A stretch of DNA of 39,498 nt from NCBI GenBank assembly GCA_937936805.1, contig CALDDP010000067.1, positions 1 to 39,498 of the forward strand. Reading direction: 5' to 3'. This DNA comes from an uncultured Gammaproteobacteria bacterium (GTDB lineage: Bacteria; Pseudomonadota; Gammaproteobacteria; GCA-001735895). The translations under genes were made by a program, and so were the position numbers. The notes beneath the pieces are model-generated. The model saw nothing but the letters and a program-made list of their open reading frames with translations. It did not search any database and had not been told where the DNA came from. Shown here piece by piece: positions 25,012-32,865 of the stretch (within the stretch, counting starts at the first letter, position 1; each line of letters opens with the position of its first letter).

Positions 25012-26135
25012 GAGGCGGTTTCGAGGGTGCGTAAACTGCTATAGAGTCCGTCCAGGTCGCTGTAAGCACCCTGCAAGTGCCGGCTACCCGCTGCTGAATA
25101 GGCTTTACGTGCATGTAGTATTCGCGTGTTATCGAACAACATGAGCTCGCCAGGCTGCAGCTTGAATACGGTTTGCAATTCTTCGCGCTCGAGGATTTCG
25201 GCATAGTGGCGGTAAGCCGCGTAGAACGGCCGGATTACCGCGGGTGGCAGGTTAATCGTATCGATCGAGCGATTATTGAAGCGCACCTTGATTACCGCGC
25301 CGAGGTCGTTGGTTTCGATAAAAGGAACCCGGGAGCGTAAATCGGCTGCATCGTCACGGAAGCGAAAATTAATCCAGTGCTGGCTGAGCATGGCAAAGTG
25401 TTGCGGATCTTCGTCGCGCAGTATTCTTGCCGCCATGAAGCCATCCTGTAATATCGATTCGCCTCCGGCAGTCGACGATTCAAGGCAATGCAGTAGCTGC
25501 AGACCCGGCACAGGATCCCGATACGGATTGTCGAGATGACAGCCCAGCCCCAGGTTGGTGTAAGCGAGGTTGTTCGGCTCGACCTTGGTGCGCACTTCGA
25601 AAAACGGGCCATAATTGGTCTCGCGCACATAACCAAACTGTTCGATTACCTTCAATACCTGGCCATCCTCACAGGGCACCGCGTCGAGCAGCACAAAGCC
25701 ATAGTCGCTGACTGCCTGCAGGGCGGCGCGCCGGCTTCCGCGCTGCGCGCAGAACACATCGTAGGCGTAGCGCGGCAAGCCTTGCTGAAAGGAATCGCCA
25801 GACCAGAGAATTTTATTTATCTCGCTGCGATCATCATGCTGCTGATTCAGGCTATAGCAATTTTCATACAGCCAGTCGGGGTCGAATTCAGAGCGATGTC
25901 CGTCGGGCCTGAACTCGATGACCAGGCGACCGTCTTCGAGACTTACCCGGTCGATGCATGGGTCCTGCGGGATGTCGGTTATGTTTAACAGTCGCTGCCC
26001 ATTGTCTGGATTGCGGCTGGCGGGCATCTGGCAATGATCGCGTAACCAGATTGCCTGCAGCTGACTCTGGCTCGCGTCTTCCCAGACTATCGTCAGTTCT
26101 TCGCTATCGTGGGAGAAATGCCGGATTCGGTTCAT
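25008..26135 (-). CDS. Fe(II)/2-oxoglutarate oxygenase of the gamma-butyrobetaine hydroxylase/TmpA group
   Basis: The 375-residue protein has a DUF971-like N-terminal domain (about 1-95; IWLRDHCQMPASRNP, GQRLLNI) and a TauD/TfdA-type catalytic domain. The iron ligands are H200 and D202 (CHLDN) and H341 (RILHARKAY). Supporting blocks are NYGPFFEVRTK, NLAYTNLGLG, PGLQLLHC and GGESILQDGF. Together these mark the gamma-butyrobetaine hydroxylase family, which also includes TmpA, the hydroxylase of 2-(trimethylammonio)ethylphosphonate. The neighbouring PhnZ/TmpB-type gene, one base away, strongly favours a TmpA-like role: hydroxylating the carbon next to phosphorus. The zinc-binding cysteines usual in the N-terminal domain are mostly missing (only the C of DHC is seen). 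PhnY is the other possibility but belongs to another branch. Confidence 0.85.
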   Translation of the reverse strand: MNRIRHFSHDSEELTIVWEDASQSQLQAIWLRDHCQMPASRNPDNGQRLLNITDIPQDPCIDRVSLEDGRLVIEFRPDGHRSEFDPDWLYENCYSLNQQHDDRSEINKILWSGDSFQQGLPRYAYDVFCAQRGSRRAALQAVSDYGFVLLDAVPCEDGQVLKVIEQFGYVRETNYGPFFEVRTKVEPNNLAYTNLGLGCHLDNPYRDPVPGLQLLHCLESSTAGGESILQDGFMAARILRDEDPQHFAMLSQHWINFRFRDDAADLRSRVPFIETNDLGAVIKVRFNNRSIDTINLPPAVIRPFYAAYRHYAEILEREELQTVFKLQPGELMLFDNTRILHARKAYSAAGSRHLQGAYSDLDGLYSSLRTLETAS

Positions 26136-26136
26136 C

Positions 26137-26706
26137 TCAGCTCAGCAGAAATGAATCCAGCAAATGACGATAATCGGTTACCGGTTTGATGGTCAGACCG
26201 GCAACCTTGCCATCGTCATCGTAAAGCCGTAGTTGAACCGCGTCTTTATAATGCGGATTGGTTGTGAAACTTTCGACCTCCGCCGGGCTCATCGGACCCC
26301 CCTGTACCATGAGTGAATTCACCGATGCGTCTGACAGGCGGCCGAGGTATTCGTCGTTGGTCGCGCAAAGATATCGTTTGGCGGCGACATGCAGGCGAAT
26401 CGGTTCGGTGATCGATGGCGGGAAACAGGGTTGCAGATAACGCGCCCCGACTTCCTCGTGCGTATTGTCGATACCTTTTTCCAGGGCTTCTATCGGATGG
26501 TCGCCGACAAAATGTCCGATGTCATGCAACAGCGCCGCAATCACCAGGCTGTCGGGGGCGCCATCGGCAACGGCACAGGCGGCGCTTTGCTCCATGTGTT
26601 GTGACATGGTAACTGCTTCACCCATGTATTCCCTGGCACCGCGCTGTGCAAACAGATCAAGGATTGAATCGATAATGTTATCTGAATCGATGTGCTGTGG
26701 TTTCAT
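26137..26706 (-). CDS. HD-domain mixed-valent diiron oxygenase, phosphonate-cleaving (PhnZ/TmpB family)
   Basis: The 189-residue protein contains the features of phosphonate-degrading HD oxygenases. They are Y27 and E30 in REYMGEAV, H37 in MSQHMEQSA, the HD pair H61/D62 in ALLHDIGH, H83 in NTHEEVG, H106 and K110 in LHVAAKRYLC, and the family block VQGGPMSPAE. All match in order the residues known from PhnZ with a near-constant offset of about three, including the tyrosine/glutamate pair that gates the diiron site. Such enzymes cleave the C-P bond of a 1-hydroxyphosphonate, releasing phosphate and a carboxylate. As first gene of the operon with a TmpA-like hydroxylase, its likely product is glycine betaine (TmpB) rather than glycine (PhnZ). 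Substrate choice is inferred from the partner. Confidence 0.9.
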   Translation of the reverse strand: MKPQHIDSDNIIDSILDLFAQRGAREYMGEAVTMSQHMEQSAACAVADGAPDSLVIAALLHDIGHFVGDHPIEALEKGIDNTHEEVGARYLQPCFPPSITEPIRLHVAAKRYLCATNDEYLGRLSDASVNSLMVQGGPMSPAEVESFTTNPHYKDAVQLRLYDDDGKVAGLTIKPVTDYRHLLDSFLLS

Positions 26707-26813
26707 CTTTACTAATCCGCAGTTGCATTCGTGTCAGTGGATCCTGGAATTCGCTACATGTTAAATCAGCTTGCGTAAAAACAAAACGCGCGATTCTGAT
26801 TTGCCAGGCAGGA

Positions 26814-27236
26814 TCAGGAAGGTGGTGGATTACCGGTGCTCCAGCGCTTGAATTTTTTCCTGCAAAATTGCAGCAGTGCATCGTAATCAGGAAAGTACAG
26901 ATCGAAACCATCCTCGGCCGGGGCATCGTATTCGCAGTAATCGTTGCTGTGTGAGCGACATATCGTGGGGCGTTGCTCGTAGATATTACAGCGCCCGTCT
27001 GTAAGCAAATGTTGGCAACGAGCTTCAAACATCACAAACCAGCCGTCGTCGTCCTTGTAGGCGCCGACGCCGTCATGCGACACCTGCCATAACAAAACCT
27101 CAAAATCATACTTGGAGCGCGGTGTGTCGATTTGCTGGGTAACGTAGGTACAGCATTTTGAATTGGTGCAGAGGTCGCATTTGCTGAACTCATCGTCTTG
27201 CTGGTTTATTTCGATTTCGGGAAAGCTGTCGGTCAT
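26814..27236 (-). CDS. YkgJ-family cysteine-cluster protein
   Basis: The 140-residue protein has the YkgJ cysteine cluster: CDLCTNSKCCTYV near residues 20-32, then ARCQHLLTDGRCNIYEQRPTICRSH at about 88-112. In this family the cysteines are thought to bind a metal, zinc or an iron-sulfur cluster, but the function is not settled. Later cysteines (YCEYD, QFCRKKF) add to the count. No signal peptide is present, so the protein is cytoplasmic. It starts eight bases after the hemF stop, so it is probably the last gene of the dprA-to-hemF transcription unit. The start at 27236 has only a weak Shine-Dalgarno. Confidence 0.85.
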   Translation of the reverse strand: MTDSFPEIEINQQDDEFSKCDLCTNSKCCTYVTQQIDTPRSKYDFEVLLWQVSHDGVGAYKDDDGWFVMFEARCQHLLTDGRCNIYEQRPTICRSHSNDYCEYDAPAEDGFDLYFPDYDALLQFCRKKFKRWSTGNPPPS

Positions 27237-27244
27237 GGTTTTAT

Positions 27245-28153
27245 CTATGCCAGCCAGTCACGCGGTTTCAGATAATAGTCAGTCAACTCGGCTTCCGCAC
27301 TACCTGCTGCGGGCTGGTAATTGTAGCGCCAGTTTACTACCGGTGGTAGCGACATCAGGATCGATTCGGTGCGTCCGCCAGATTGCAGGCCAAACAGGGT
27401 GCCACGATCGTAAACCAGGTTGAATTCAACATAGCGGCCGCGACGGTACCACTGAAATTTTTTTTCCCGTTCGCCGAACGCGTCGTTTTTATGACGCTCG
27501 ACAATGGGCGTGTAGGCCGGCAGGTAGTGATCACCGACACTGCGCATAAAGGCGAACGCCTGCTCGAAATCGGGCTCATTCAAATCGTCGAAAAACAGCC
27601 CGCCGATACCTCGCGCTTCATCGCGATGCTTAAGATAAAAATAGTCATCACACCACTTCTTGTATTCTGCGTAGCGCGTCGGACCGAAGGCATCACAGGC
27701 TTGTCTGGCGACGCGATGCCAGTGCTCACAATCGCTTTTGAATCCGTAATACGGCGTCAGGTCAAAGCCACCGCCGAACCACCAGATTGGGTCTTCGCCT
27801 GGTTTCTCGGCAACAAAAAAACGCACATTGGCGTGCGATGTCGGTATGTAAGGATTGTCTGGATGGATAACCAGCGAAACGCCCATCGCCTGGAACTTCC
27901 GCCCGGCCAGTTCGGGTCGATGCGCGCTGGCCGAAGCGGGTAGCTTGCTGCCATATACCTCGGAAAAATTGATCCCGGCCTGCTCGAATACGGCGCCGCC
28001 GCGCAACACCATGCTGCGCCCACCGCCCCCGGCCTCACGTTGCCATGTGTCGACTTCGAAAACGGCATTACCGTCGATTTGCTGCAGCTCGTCGGTGATG
28101 CTGTCCTGCAAGTTCTGCAGATAGTCGTTGACCCGATCTATGTCGATTCCCAT
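27245..28153 (-). CDS. hemF: Oxygen-dependent coproporphyrinogen III oxidase
   Basis: The 302-residue product matches aerobic HemF over its full length, which is the family's normal size. Diagnostic segments are [72 protein letters not shown] and [20 protein letters not shown]. It oxidatively decarboxylates two propionates of coproporphyrinogen III to give protoporphyrinogen IX, using O2, in the cytoplasm. Its ATG overlaps the tsaC stop by one base (TGATG), so the genes are coupled. Presence of the O2-dependent form indicates life with oxygen. No odd features seen. Confidence 0.98.
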   Translation of the reverse strand: MGIDIDRVNDYLQNLQDSITDELQQIDGNAVFEVDTWQREAGGGGRSMVLRGGAVFEQAGINFSEVYGSKLPASASAHRPELAGRKFQAMGVSLVIHPDNPYIPTSHANVRFFVAEKPGEDPIWWFGGGFDLTPYYGFKSDCEHWHRVARQACDAFGPTRYAEYKKWCDDYFYLKHRDEARGIGGLFFDDLNEPDFEQAFAFMRSVGDHYLPAYTPIVERHKNDAFGEREKKFQWYRRGRYVEFNLVYDRGTLFGLQSGGRTESILMSLPPVVNWRYNYQPAAGSAEAELTDYYLKPRDWLA

Positions 28154-28710
28154 CAGGCACCGTTCCTTATCGTTGTTCTGTCGAGCAGGGATTTTATCTC
28201 ACTCGGCCTGTTACCGCCCGTGTCGAAGCCGCTAACGATAAAATCAAGTTCATCGCCAAATTGTTTTCGCATTTGCACGGAATTGCGCACGCACGACTTA
28301 CCGCTGCGATTGGCGCTGGTCGAGACTATGGGCGCCTGCAGGCGCGCGCATAAAAACTCGACTAAAGGGTGATTGGTGATTCTGATCGCGACCGTTGGGT
28401 AAGTGCCGCGAATCCAGCTCGGACATGCCTCGCTTGCAGGCACCAGCCAGGTGATGGGGTGATCAGTCGCCCGCTGCACCGGCTCGAGTTGCTCGCTGTC
28501 GAGTCCGACATAGTTCATGCAGTAATCGATTTTGGACGACAGCAGGATCAGGCCCTTGTCGGGGCTGCGTCGCTTGATGCGCAGTATGCGGGCAACACTG
28601 CTCGCGATCAGAGGATGGCAGCCGAATCCCCAGATGGTGTCGGTCGGATAGCCGAAAACGGCGCCCTGTGATACCGCATGTGCGAAGCGATTTAGTGCCC
28701 ACGGACTCAT
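28153..28710 (-). CDS. tsaC: Threonylcarbamoyl-AMP synthase (Sua5/YciO/YrdC family)
   Basis: The 185-residue single-domain protein shows the YrdC signature: [14 protein letters not shown] near residues 20-33, [12 protein letters not shown] at about 45-56, TWLVPAS and the late SANRSG. Its short length and lack of the Sua5 C-terminal domain mark it as TsaC rather than Sua5. It makes threonylcarbamoyl-AMP for the t6A37 modification of ANN-decoding tRNAs. It sits 12 bases downstream of topA and overlaps hemF by one base. The topA-tsaC-hemF order is common in gammaproteobacteria, which supports this call. Confidence 0.95.
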   Translation of the reverse strand: MSPWALNRFAHAVSQGAVFGYPTDTIWGFGCHPLIASSVARILRIKRRSPDKGLILLSSKIDYCMNYVGLDSEQLEPVQRATDHPITWLVPASEACPSWIRGTYPTVAIRITNHPLVEFLCARLQAPIVSTSANRSGKSCVRNSVQMRKQFGDELDFIVSGFDTGGNRPSEIKSLLDRTTIRNGA

Positions 28711-28722
28711 AACAGGCTGGTT

Positions 28723-31131
28723 TCAGCTGGCGGCGGCGGTAGCCTTTTTCCTGGCGGTTTTCTTTTTGACGGCCTTTTTCCTGGCGGCTTTCTTCGGTGC
28801 AGCCTTTTTCCTGGCAGCTGCCTTTTTGCGCTTCGATTTGGGCAGGGGTGCTTTTTCGATCAATTCCTGGCAGGTTGCCAGGTCCAGCGTTGCCGGGTCT
28901 TCGACATCCTTGGGAATACGTGCATTCTTGTTACCGTCGGTAATGTAGGGGCCGTAACGACCGCGCAGTATTACGATATCGGTACCCTCGAAAGCCTTGA
29001 TCTCCCGATTTGCATCGAACTCTTTCTTCTCCGCGACCAGCTCCAGCGCACGCTCCAGCGTCACCGTATAGGGGTCATCTCCTTCCTTGACCTTGAGCGA
29101 CACAAACTTGGAATCATACTTGATGTAAGGTCCGAAGCGACCGATGTTGGCGGAAATCTGTTCACCTTCGGGAGATACCCCGAGCTCGCGTGGCAGCTTG
29201 AATAATTCCAGTGCTTCCTCGAGCGTGATCGAGTCCATTTTCTGACCCGGCCGAAGGCCGGCAAAGCGCGGTTTATCTTCATCCTCGCGCGTGCCGATCT
29301 GGACAAAAGGACCGTAGCGCCCCATACGCACCGAGATTGGTTTACCGGTTTTTTCGTCAGTCCCGAGCTGTCTGGCCTGTATCGCCTCGTCACGACTAAC
29401 CGTTTCCATCTTGTCGTCGACCTGATGTTTGAAGGCGGTCCAGAAATTCTCCATCAGCGGTATCCAGTCTTTCTCGCCGCGGGAAATTTCATCCAGTGAA
29501 TCCTCCAGTTGAGCAGTGAAATCGTAGTCGACGTACTGCTTGAAGTGCTGGGTCAGGAAACGGGCTACCACGCGTCCGACATCGGTCGGATGGAAGCGTT
29601 TATTTTCCAGTTCGACGTATTCGCGATCGAGCAGGGTGGTGATGATCGAAGCATAGGTGGATGGTCGTCCAATGCCGTGCTCCTCGAGCGTCTTCACCAG
29701 CGAAGCCTCGCTGAAGCGCGGTGGCGGCTGGGTGAAATGCTGTTCCAGCCTGATCTCATTCAAGTTAACGATATCGCCTTCAGCCAGTGGTGGCAGGATA
29801 TTTTCCTTGTTGTCATCCTTTTTGGGTTCATCCTTGTCCTCGATGTAAACACGCATGAATCCGGGGTCGCGAATGGTGGAACCGCTTGCCCTGAAGCTGT
29901 TGTCGCTGCCGCAGGCGAGATCTACCGATACCGTGTCGAGGGTTGCGTGAATCATCTGGCAGGCTATGGTGCGTTTCCAGATCAGGCTGTAAAGGCGGAA
30001 TTCGTCGTCGCCGAGATGCTGCTTGATTTTGAACGGCTCGTTACGCGCGCTGGTCGGCCTGATCGCTTCATGTGCTTCCTGCGCATTCTTGGATTTGGTT
30101 TTATACTCGCGTGGCGTTTCCGGCAGATTGTTCTCGCCGAACTTTTCGGCGATAAATTCGCGGATTTCACCAAGCGCGTCGGTAGATAGCGATACCGAGT
30201 CGGTACGCATATATGAAATAAGTCCGACCTGGCCGGCACCGATGTCGATACCTTCGTAGAGTCGCTGCGCCGTACGCATGGTGCGTTGCGCACCAAAACC
30301 CAGTTTACGCGCGGCTTCCTGCTGCAGGGTCGACGTGGTGAAGGGCGGTGTCGGGTTGCGCGTACGCTGCTTCTTTGCAACCTTGTCGACGCGCAACTTG
30401 CCCTGCGCGGCTTCGCTCAGGCGACGATGCGCATCATTGGCCTGATCGGCATTGGTAATAGTGAACTGCTTGACTTTTTCGCCGGCCAGTAGATTGAGCT
30501 TGGCGCTGAACGGTTGTTCGTCGAAAACATTGTCTGCCTCGATACTCCAGTACTCGACAGGATTGAAAGCTTCGATCTCAAGCTCCCGCTCGACGATCAT
30601 GCGCAGGGCAGGGCTTTGTACCCGTCCGGCGGAAAGACCGCGCCGGATTTTGCGCCACAGCAGAGGCGACAGGTTAAAGCCGACCAGGTAGTCGAGTGCC
30701 CGGCGAGCCTGCTGGGCGTTGACCAGGTCCATGGTGATTTCACGCGGATTTGCGATCGCCTCAGAAACGGCCTGCCTGGTGATTTCGTAGAAAGCCACCC
30801 GGTAGGCGCGCTTGTTCTTCATTAATTTCTTTTCGTTCAGCAGTTCATACAAATGCCACGAAATAGCCTCACCCTCGCGATCCGGGTCAGTTGCCAGGTA
30901 AAGCGAGTCAGCTTTCTTGAGTTCTTTCTTAATGCTGGCGATATGTTTCTGATTACGTTCGACCGCGGTGTAATTCATTTTGAACGCGTTGTCGGTCTCG
31001 ACGGCGCCTTCCTTGGGGACAAGATCGCGCACATGGCCATAAGAGGCCAGCACCTTGAAATCCTTGCCCAGGTATTTCTCGATAGTTCTGGCTTTAGCCG
31101 GAGATTCTACGATTACTAGATGACGTGCCAT
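28723..31131 (-). CDS. topA: DNA topoisomerase I with a histone-H1-like C-terminal tail
   Basis: The 802-residue enzyme relaxes negatively supercoiled DNA. An N-terminal Toprim domain (LVIVESPAKARTIEKYLG, acidic residues in ATDPDREGEAISWHL) is followed by the type IA core. The active tyrosine is Y307 in GLISYMRTDS, and FTTSTLQQEA, EAHEAIRPT and EHGIGRPSTYA are also present. The C-terminal part has three C-terminal repeats (MGRYGPFVQIGT, IGRFGPYIKY, RGRYGPYITDG) instead of the four-cysteine zinc fingers of the E. coli enzyme. It ends in about 40 residues made of Lys/Ala repeats (RKKAAARKKAAPKKAARKK), probably a DNA-binding tail. It is preceded by smg and dprA on the same strand. Confidence 0.98.
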   Translation of the reverse strand: MARHLVIVESPAKARTIEKYLGKDFKVLASYGHVRDLVPKEGAVETDNAFKMNYTAVERNQKHIASIKKELKKADSLYLATDPDREGEAISWHLYELLNEKKLMKNKRAYRVAFYEITRQAVSEAIANPREITMDLVNAQQARRALDYLVGFNLSPLLWRKIRRGLSAGRVQSPALRMIVERELEIEAFNPVEYWSIEADNVFDEQPFSAKLNLLAGEKVKQFTITNADQANDAHRRLSEAAQGKLRVDKVAKKQRTRNPTPPFTTSTLQQEAARKLGFGAQRTMRTAQRLYEGIDIGAGQVGLISYMRTDSVSLSTDALGEIREFIAEKFGENNLPETPREYKTKSKNAQEAHEAIRPTSARNEPFKIKQHLGDDEFRLYSLIWKRTIACQMIHATLDTVSVDLACGSDNSFRASGSTIRDPGFMRVYIEDKDEPKKDDNKENILPPLAEGDIVNLNEIRLEQHFTQPPPRFSEASLVKTLEEHGIGRPSTYASIITTLLDREYVELENKRFHPTDVGRVVARFLTQHFKQYVDYDFTAQLEDSLDEISRGEKDWIPLMENFWTAFKHQVDDKMETVSRDEAIQARQLGTDEKTGKPISVRMGRYGPFVQIGTREDEDKPRFAGLRPGQKMDSITLEEALELFKLPRELGVSPEGEQISANIGRFGPYIKYDSKFVSLKVKEGDDPYTVTLERALELVAEKKEFDANREIKAFEGTDIVILRGRYGPYITDGNKNARIPKDVEDPATLDLATCQELIEKAPLPKSKRKKAAARKKAAPKKAARKKAVKKKTARKKATAAAS

Positions 31132-31175
31132 TGACCGCTACGGATTTAAAAAGATGACTGACAAATTTACGCCGC

Positions 31176-31658
31176 TCAATGAAAGACTGCGGGTTGATCG
31201 GAAAACACGATGTCTTCGTAATGCATCAATGCGTTTTCGTCCTGCTCTTCCGAGCTATTGAAAAGAACCATCATTACGACCCACTTCAATTCTTCGATAT
31301 CGACCTCGGAATTCGATTCGAGAGCCATGACTCGATTGATAACCATTTCACGCAATCTTGGTGTAAGCACGCCGGATTGCTCGAGGAATAACAGGAACCC
31401 CTGGGCATTATATGCCAGCCGCGCACTTTCTTCGCTTGCCAGTACACGGGTTGCGATAGCGGATTGATCCATTGCAGTGTCGTCCTCGACTTGCGCCAGG
31501 CCATCCAGCCATTCAAATGCCTTGTCAATTTCAAGTGGCTCGAAACCCGCTGAGCGTAAGTCGGCATCTATCCCGTCGCGGTCTTCAGGCAGGTTTTCAT
31601 CCTGGTCCGCATAGCTCGAAAATATATACATTAGAACGTCGATAACGCCTTCTTTCAT
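31176..31658 (-). CDS. smg: Smg family protein (DUF494)
   Basis: The 160-residue acidic protein starts MKEGVIDVLMYIFSSYAD and contains GFEPLEIDKAFEWLDGLA, RLAYNAQGFLLFLEQSGVLTP, REMVINRVMALES and ELKWVVMMVLFN. These are the conserved stretches of Smg (DUF494), which lies between dprA and topA in many gammaproteobacteria. No enzyme motif is visible; its function is unknown. A Shine-Dalgarno (AGAGG) stands five bases before the ATG, and it starts 11 bases after the dprA stop. The position in the conserved dprA-smg-topA order confirms the name. Confidence 0.95.
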   Translation of the reverse strand: MKEGVIDVLMYIFSSYADQDENLPEDRDGIDADLRSAGFEPLEIDKAFEWLDGLAQVEDDTAMDQSAIATRVLASEESARLAYNAQGFLLFLEQSGVLTPRLREMVINRVMALESNSEVDIEELKWVVMMVLFNSSEEQDENALMHYEDIVFSDQPAVFH

Positions 31659-31669
31659 GAATGCCTCTT

Positions 31670-32770
31670 TTAGATCCTGACGAAGCAGCCGCCGGGTGCC
31701 GATTGAATTAAATCACTAAGCTCAAGTACCAGTAGCATGGATGAAAGCTTGTCGATGGTCAAGCCGCTGCGTTGCACAAGTATGTCACATTCGACAGGAT
31801 CATAGCCGATCGCTTCGAGTAGTCGTTGATGTTCGCTATCCAGGGATTCGATTCGGCTTTCAGAGTGCTGAAATTTCTGCTCGAGCACAAAGCCGACCAG
31901 ACCGGATAAGCCGCCTACAATATCCCCTGGCGTTTCGACGAGCATGGCGCCATCCTGAATCAATTGATGGCAGCCGCGGGTCTGGGGATTATGGATCGAA
32001 CCCGGAATAGCACACACCTCTCGGCCCTGTTCGGCCGCCAGCCGGGCGGTAATCAGTGACCCGCTGCGTTTTGCCGCCTCTACCACCACGGTCGCCATCG
32101 CAAGACCGCTGATAATGCGGTTGCGCTGCGGAAAATTGGCCGGTCGTGCACGGGTTCCCAATGGAAACTCGGATACGATCAATCCGCGGTCGATAATTTC
32201 GGCGGATAATTCGCGATTAGCGGAGGGATAGATCAGGTCCAGCCCGGTCCCGGTTACGGCGATCGTCTTACCCTCGGCGTGCAGGGCGCCGCGATGTGCG
32301 GCCGCGTCGATTCCAAGTGCCATGCCACTGGTTATCACCAGTCCCCCGGCAGCGAGTTGCGCGGCGAAATCAAACGCCGTTTGCGCTCCTCCGGGAGTAC
32401 AGTTTCTACTGCCGACAATTGCCACCTGTGGCTCGGACAGCAGCGGCAGGTTTCCGCTGGCGTAGAGTAGTACAGGGTAACCTTTGGTCTGACGCAGTAA
32501 CTCCGGGTAGGCGCTGTGCTGGTAATGAACCAGGTGATTGCGGCTGGTTGCTGCCCAGGCCTGATCGCGCGCAACCTGTGGGTGTTGCCGCGCCCTGATT
32601 TTTCTTATGTTGTGGTGATCTAATCCCGCTGCCCTGAGCTCGCTGGTGCAGCTGCGGCAAACCTGTTCAGAATCTCCGTCGAAGTGATCAAGGAGAGCGG
32701 CCAATACCGCGCGTCTGTGTCCCAGGCTGTGATAAAGATGAAGAAAATCGCTGAGCAAATCCTTTTGCAT
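31670..32770 (-). CDS. dprA: DNA-processing protein DprA
   Basis: From the ATG at 32768-32770 the product has 366 residues. An N-terminal helical region (about 1-90) is followed by the Rossmann-like DprA domain, with VAIVGSRNCTPGGAQ, GGLVITSGMALGIDAAAHRGAL, TIAVTGTGLDLIYPSANREL, FPQRNRIISGL, VVVEAAKRSGSLITARLA and EVCAIPGSIHNPQTRGCHQLI. A small winged-helix-like C-terminal domain (about 295-366) follows. DprA loads RecA onto incoming single-stranded DNA in natural transformation. The start at 32770 has a strong Shine-Dalgarno (GGAGG, five bases upstream); an ATG six codons earlier has none. No competence genes other than this are visible here. Confidence 0.96.
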   Translation of the reverse strand: MQKDLLSDFLHLYHSLGHRRAVLAALLDHFDGDSEQVCRSCTSELRAAGLDHHNIRKIRARQHPQVARDQAWAATSRNHLVHYQHSAYPELLRQTKGYPVLLYASGNLPLLSEPQVAIVGSRNCTPGGAQTAFDFAAQLAAGGLVITSGMALGIDAAAHRGALHAEGKTIAVTGTGLDLIYPSANRELSAEIIDRGLIVSEFPLGTRARPANFPQRNRIISGLAMATVVVEAAKRSGSLITARLAAEQGREVCAIPGSIHNPQTRGCHQLIQDGAMLVETPGDIVGGLSGLVGFVLEQKFQHSESRIESLDSEHQRLLEAIGYDPVECDILVQRSGLTIDKLSSMLLVLELSDLIQSAPGGCFVRI

Positions 32771-32808
32771 TGTGGCCTCCAGTTCCATTTGCAGACCCGC
32801 ATACTATA

Positions 32809-32830
32809 GCACCGGGCGTTTGCCCGGTGC
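32809..32830 (-). terminator. Hairpin between the LysM gene and dprA
   Basis: A nine-base perfect stem GCACCGGGC (32809-32817) pairs with GCCCGGTGC (32822-32830) across a four-base loop. It stands 36 bases beyond the LysM-lipoprotein stop on the minus strand. The downstream bases read TATAGTATG, so the U-tract is poor; TATAGT at 32803-32808 could also be the -10 box of a dprA promoter that overlaps this hairpin. Confidence 0.65.
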
Positions 32831-32865
32831 CAGTTAGTAGACTGTTTGTTAGCGGTTGCGCGAAG

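Noticed and set aside
26796-26818. Weak inverted repeat near the YkgJ gene end
   Set aside because: The stem is interrupted by mismatches and overlaps the stop codon, although T-rich sequence follows on the minus strand; too weak to call a terminator.
29509-30189. Plus-strand ORF of 226 codons antisense to topA
   Set aside because: topA is certain on the other strand over this whole interval and the antisense frame has no motif, signal or start site.
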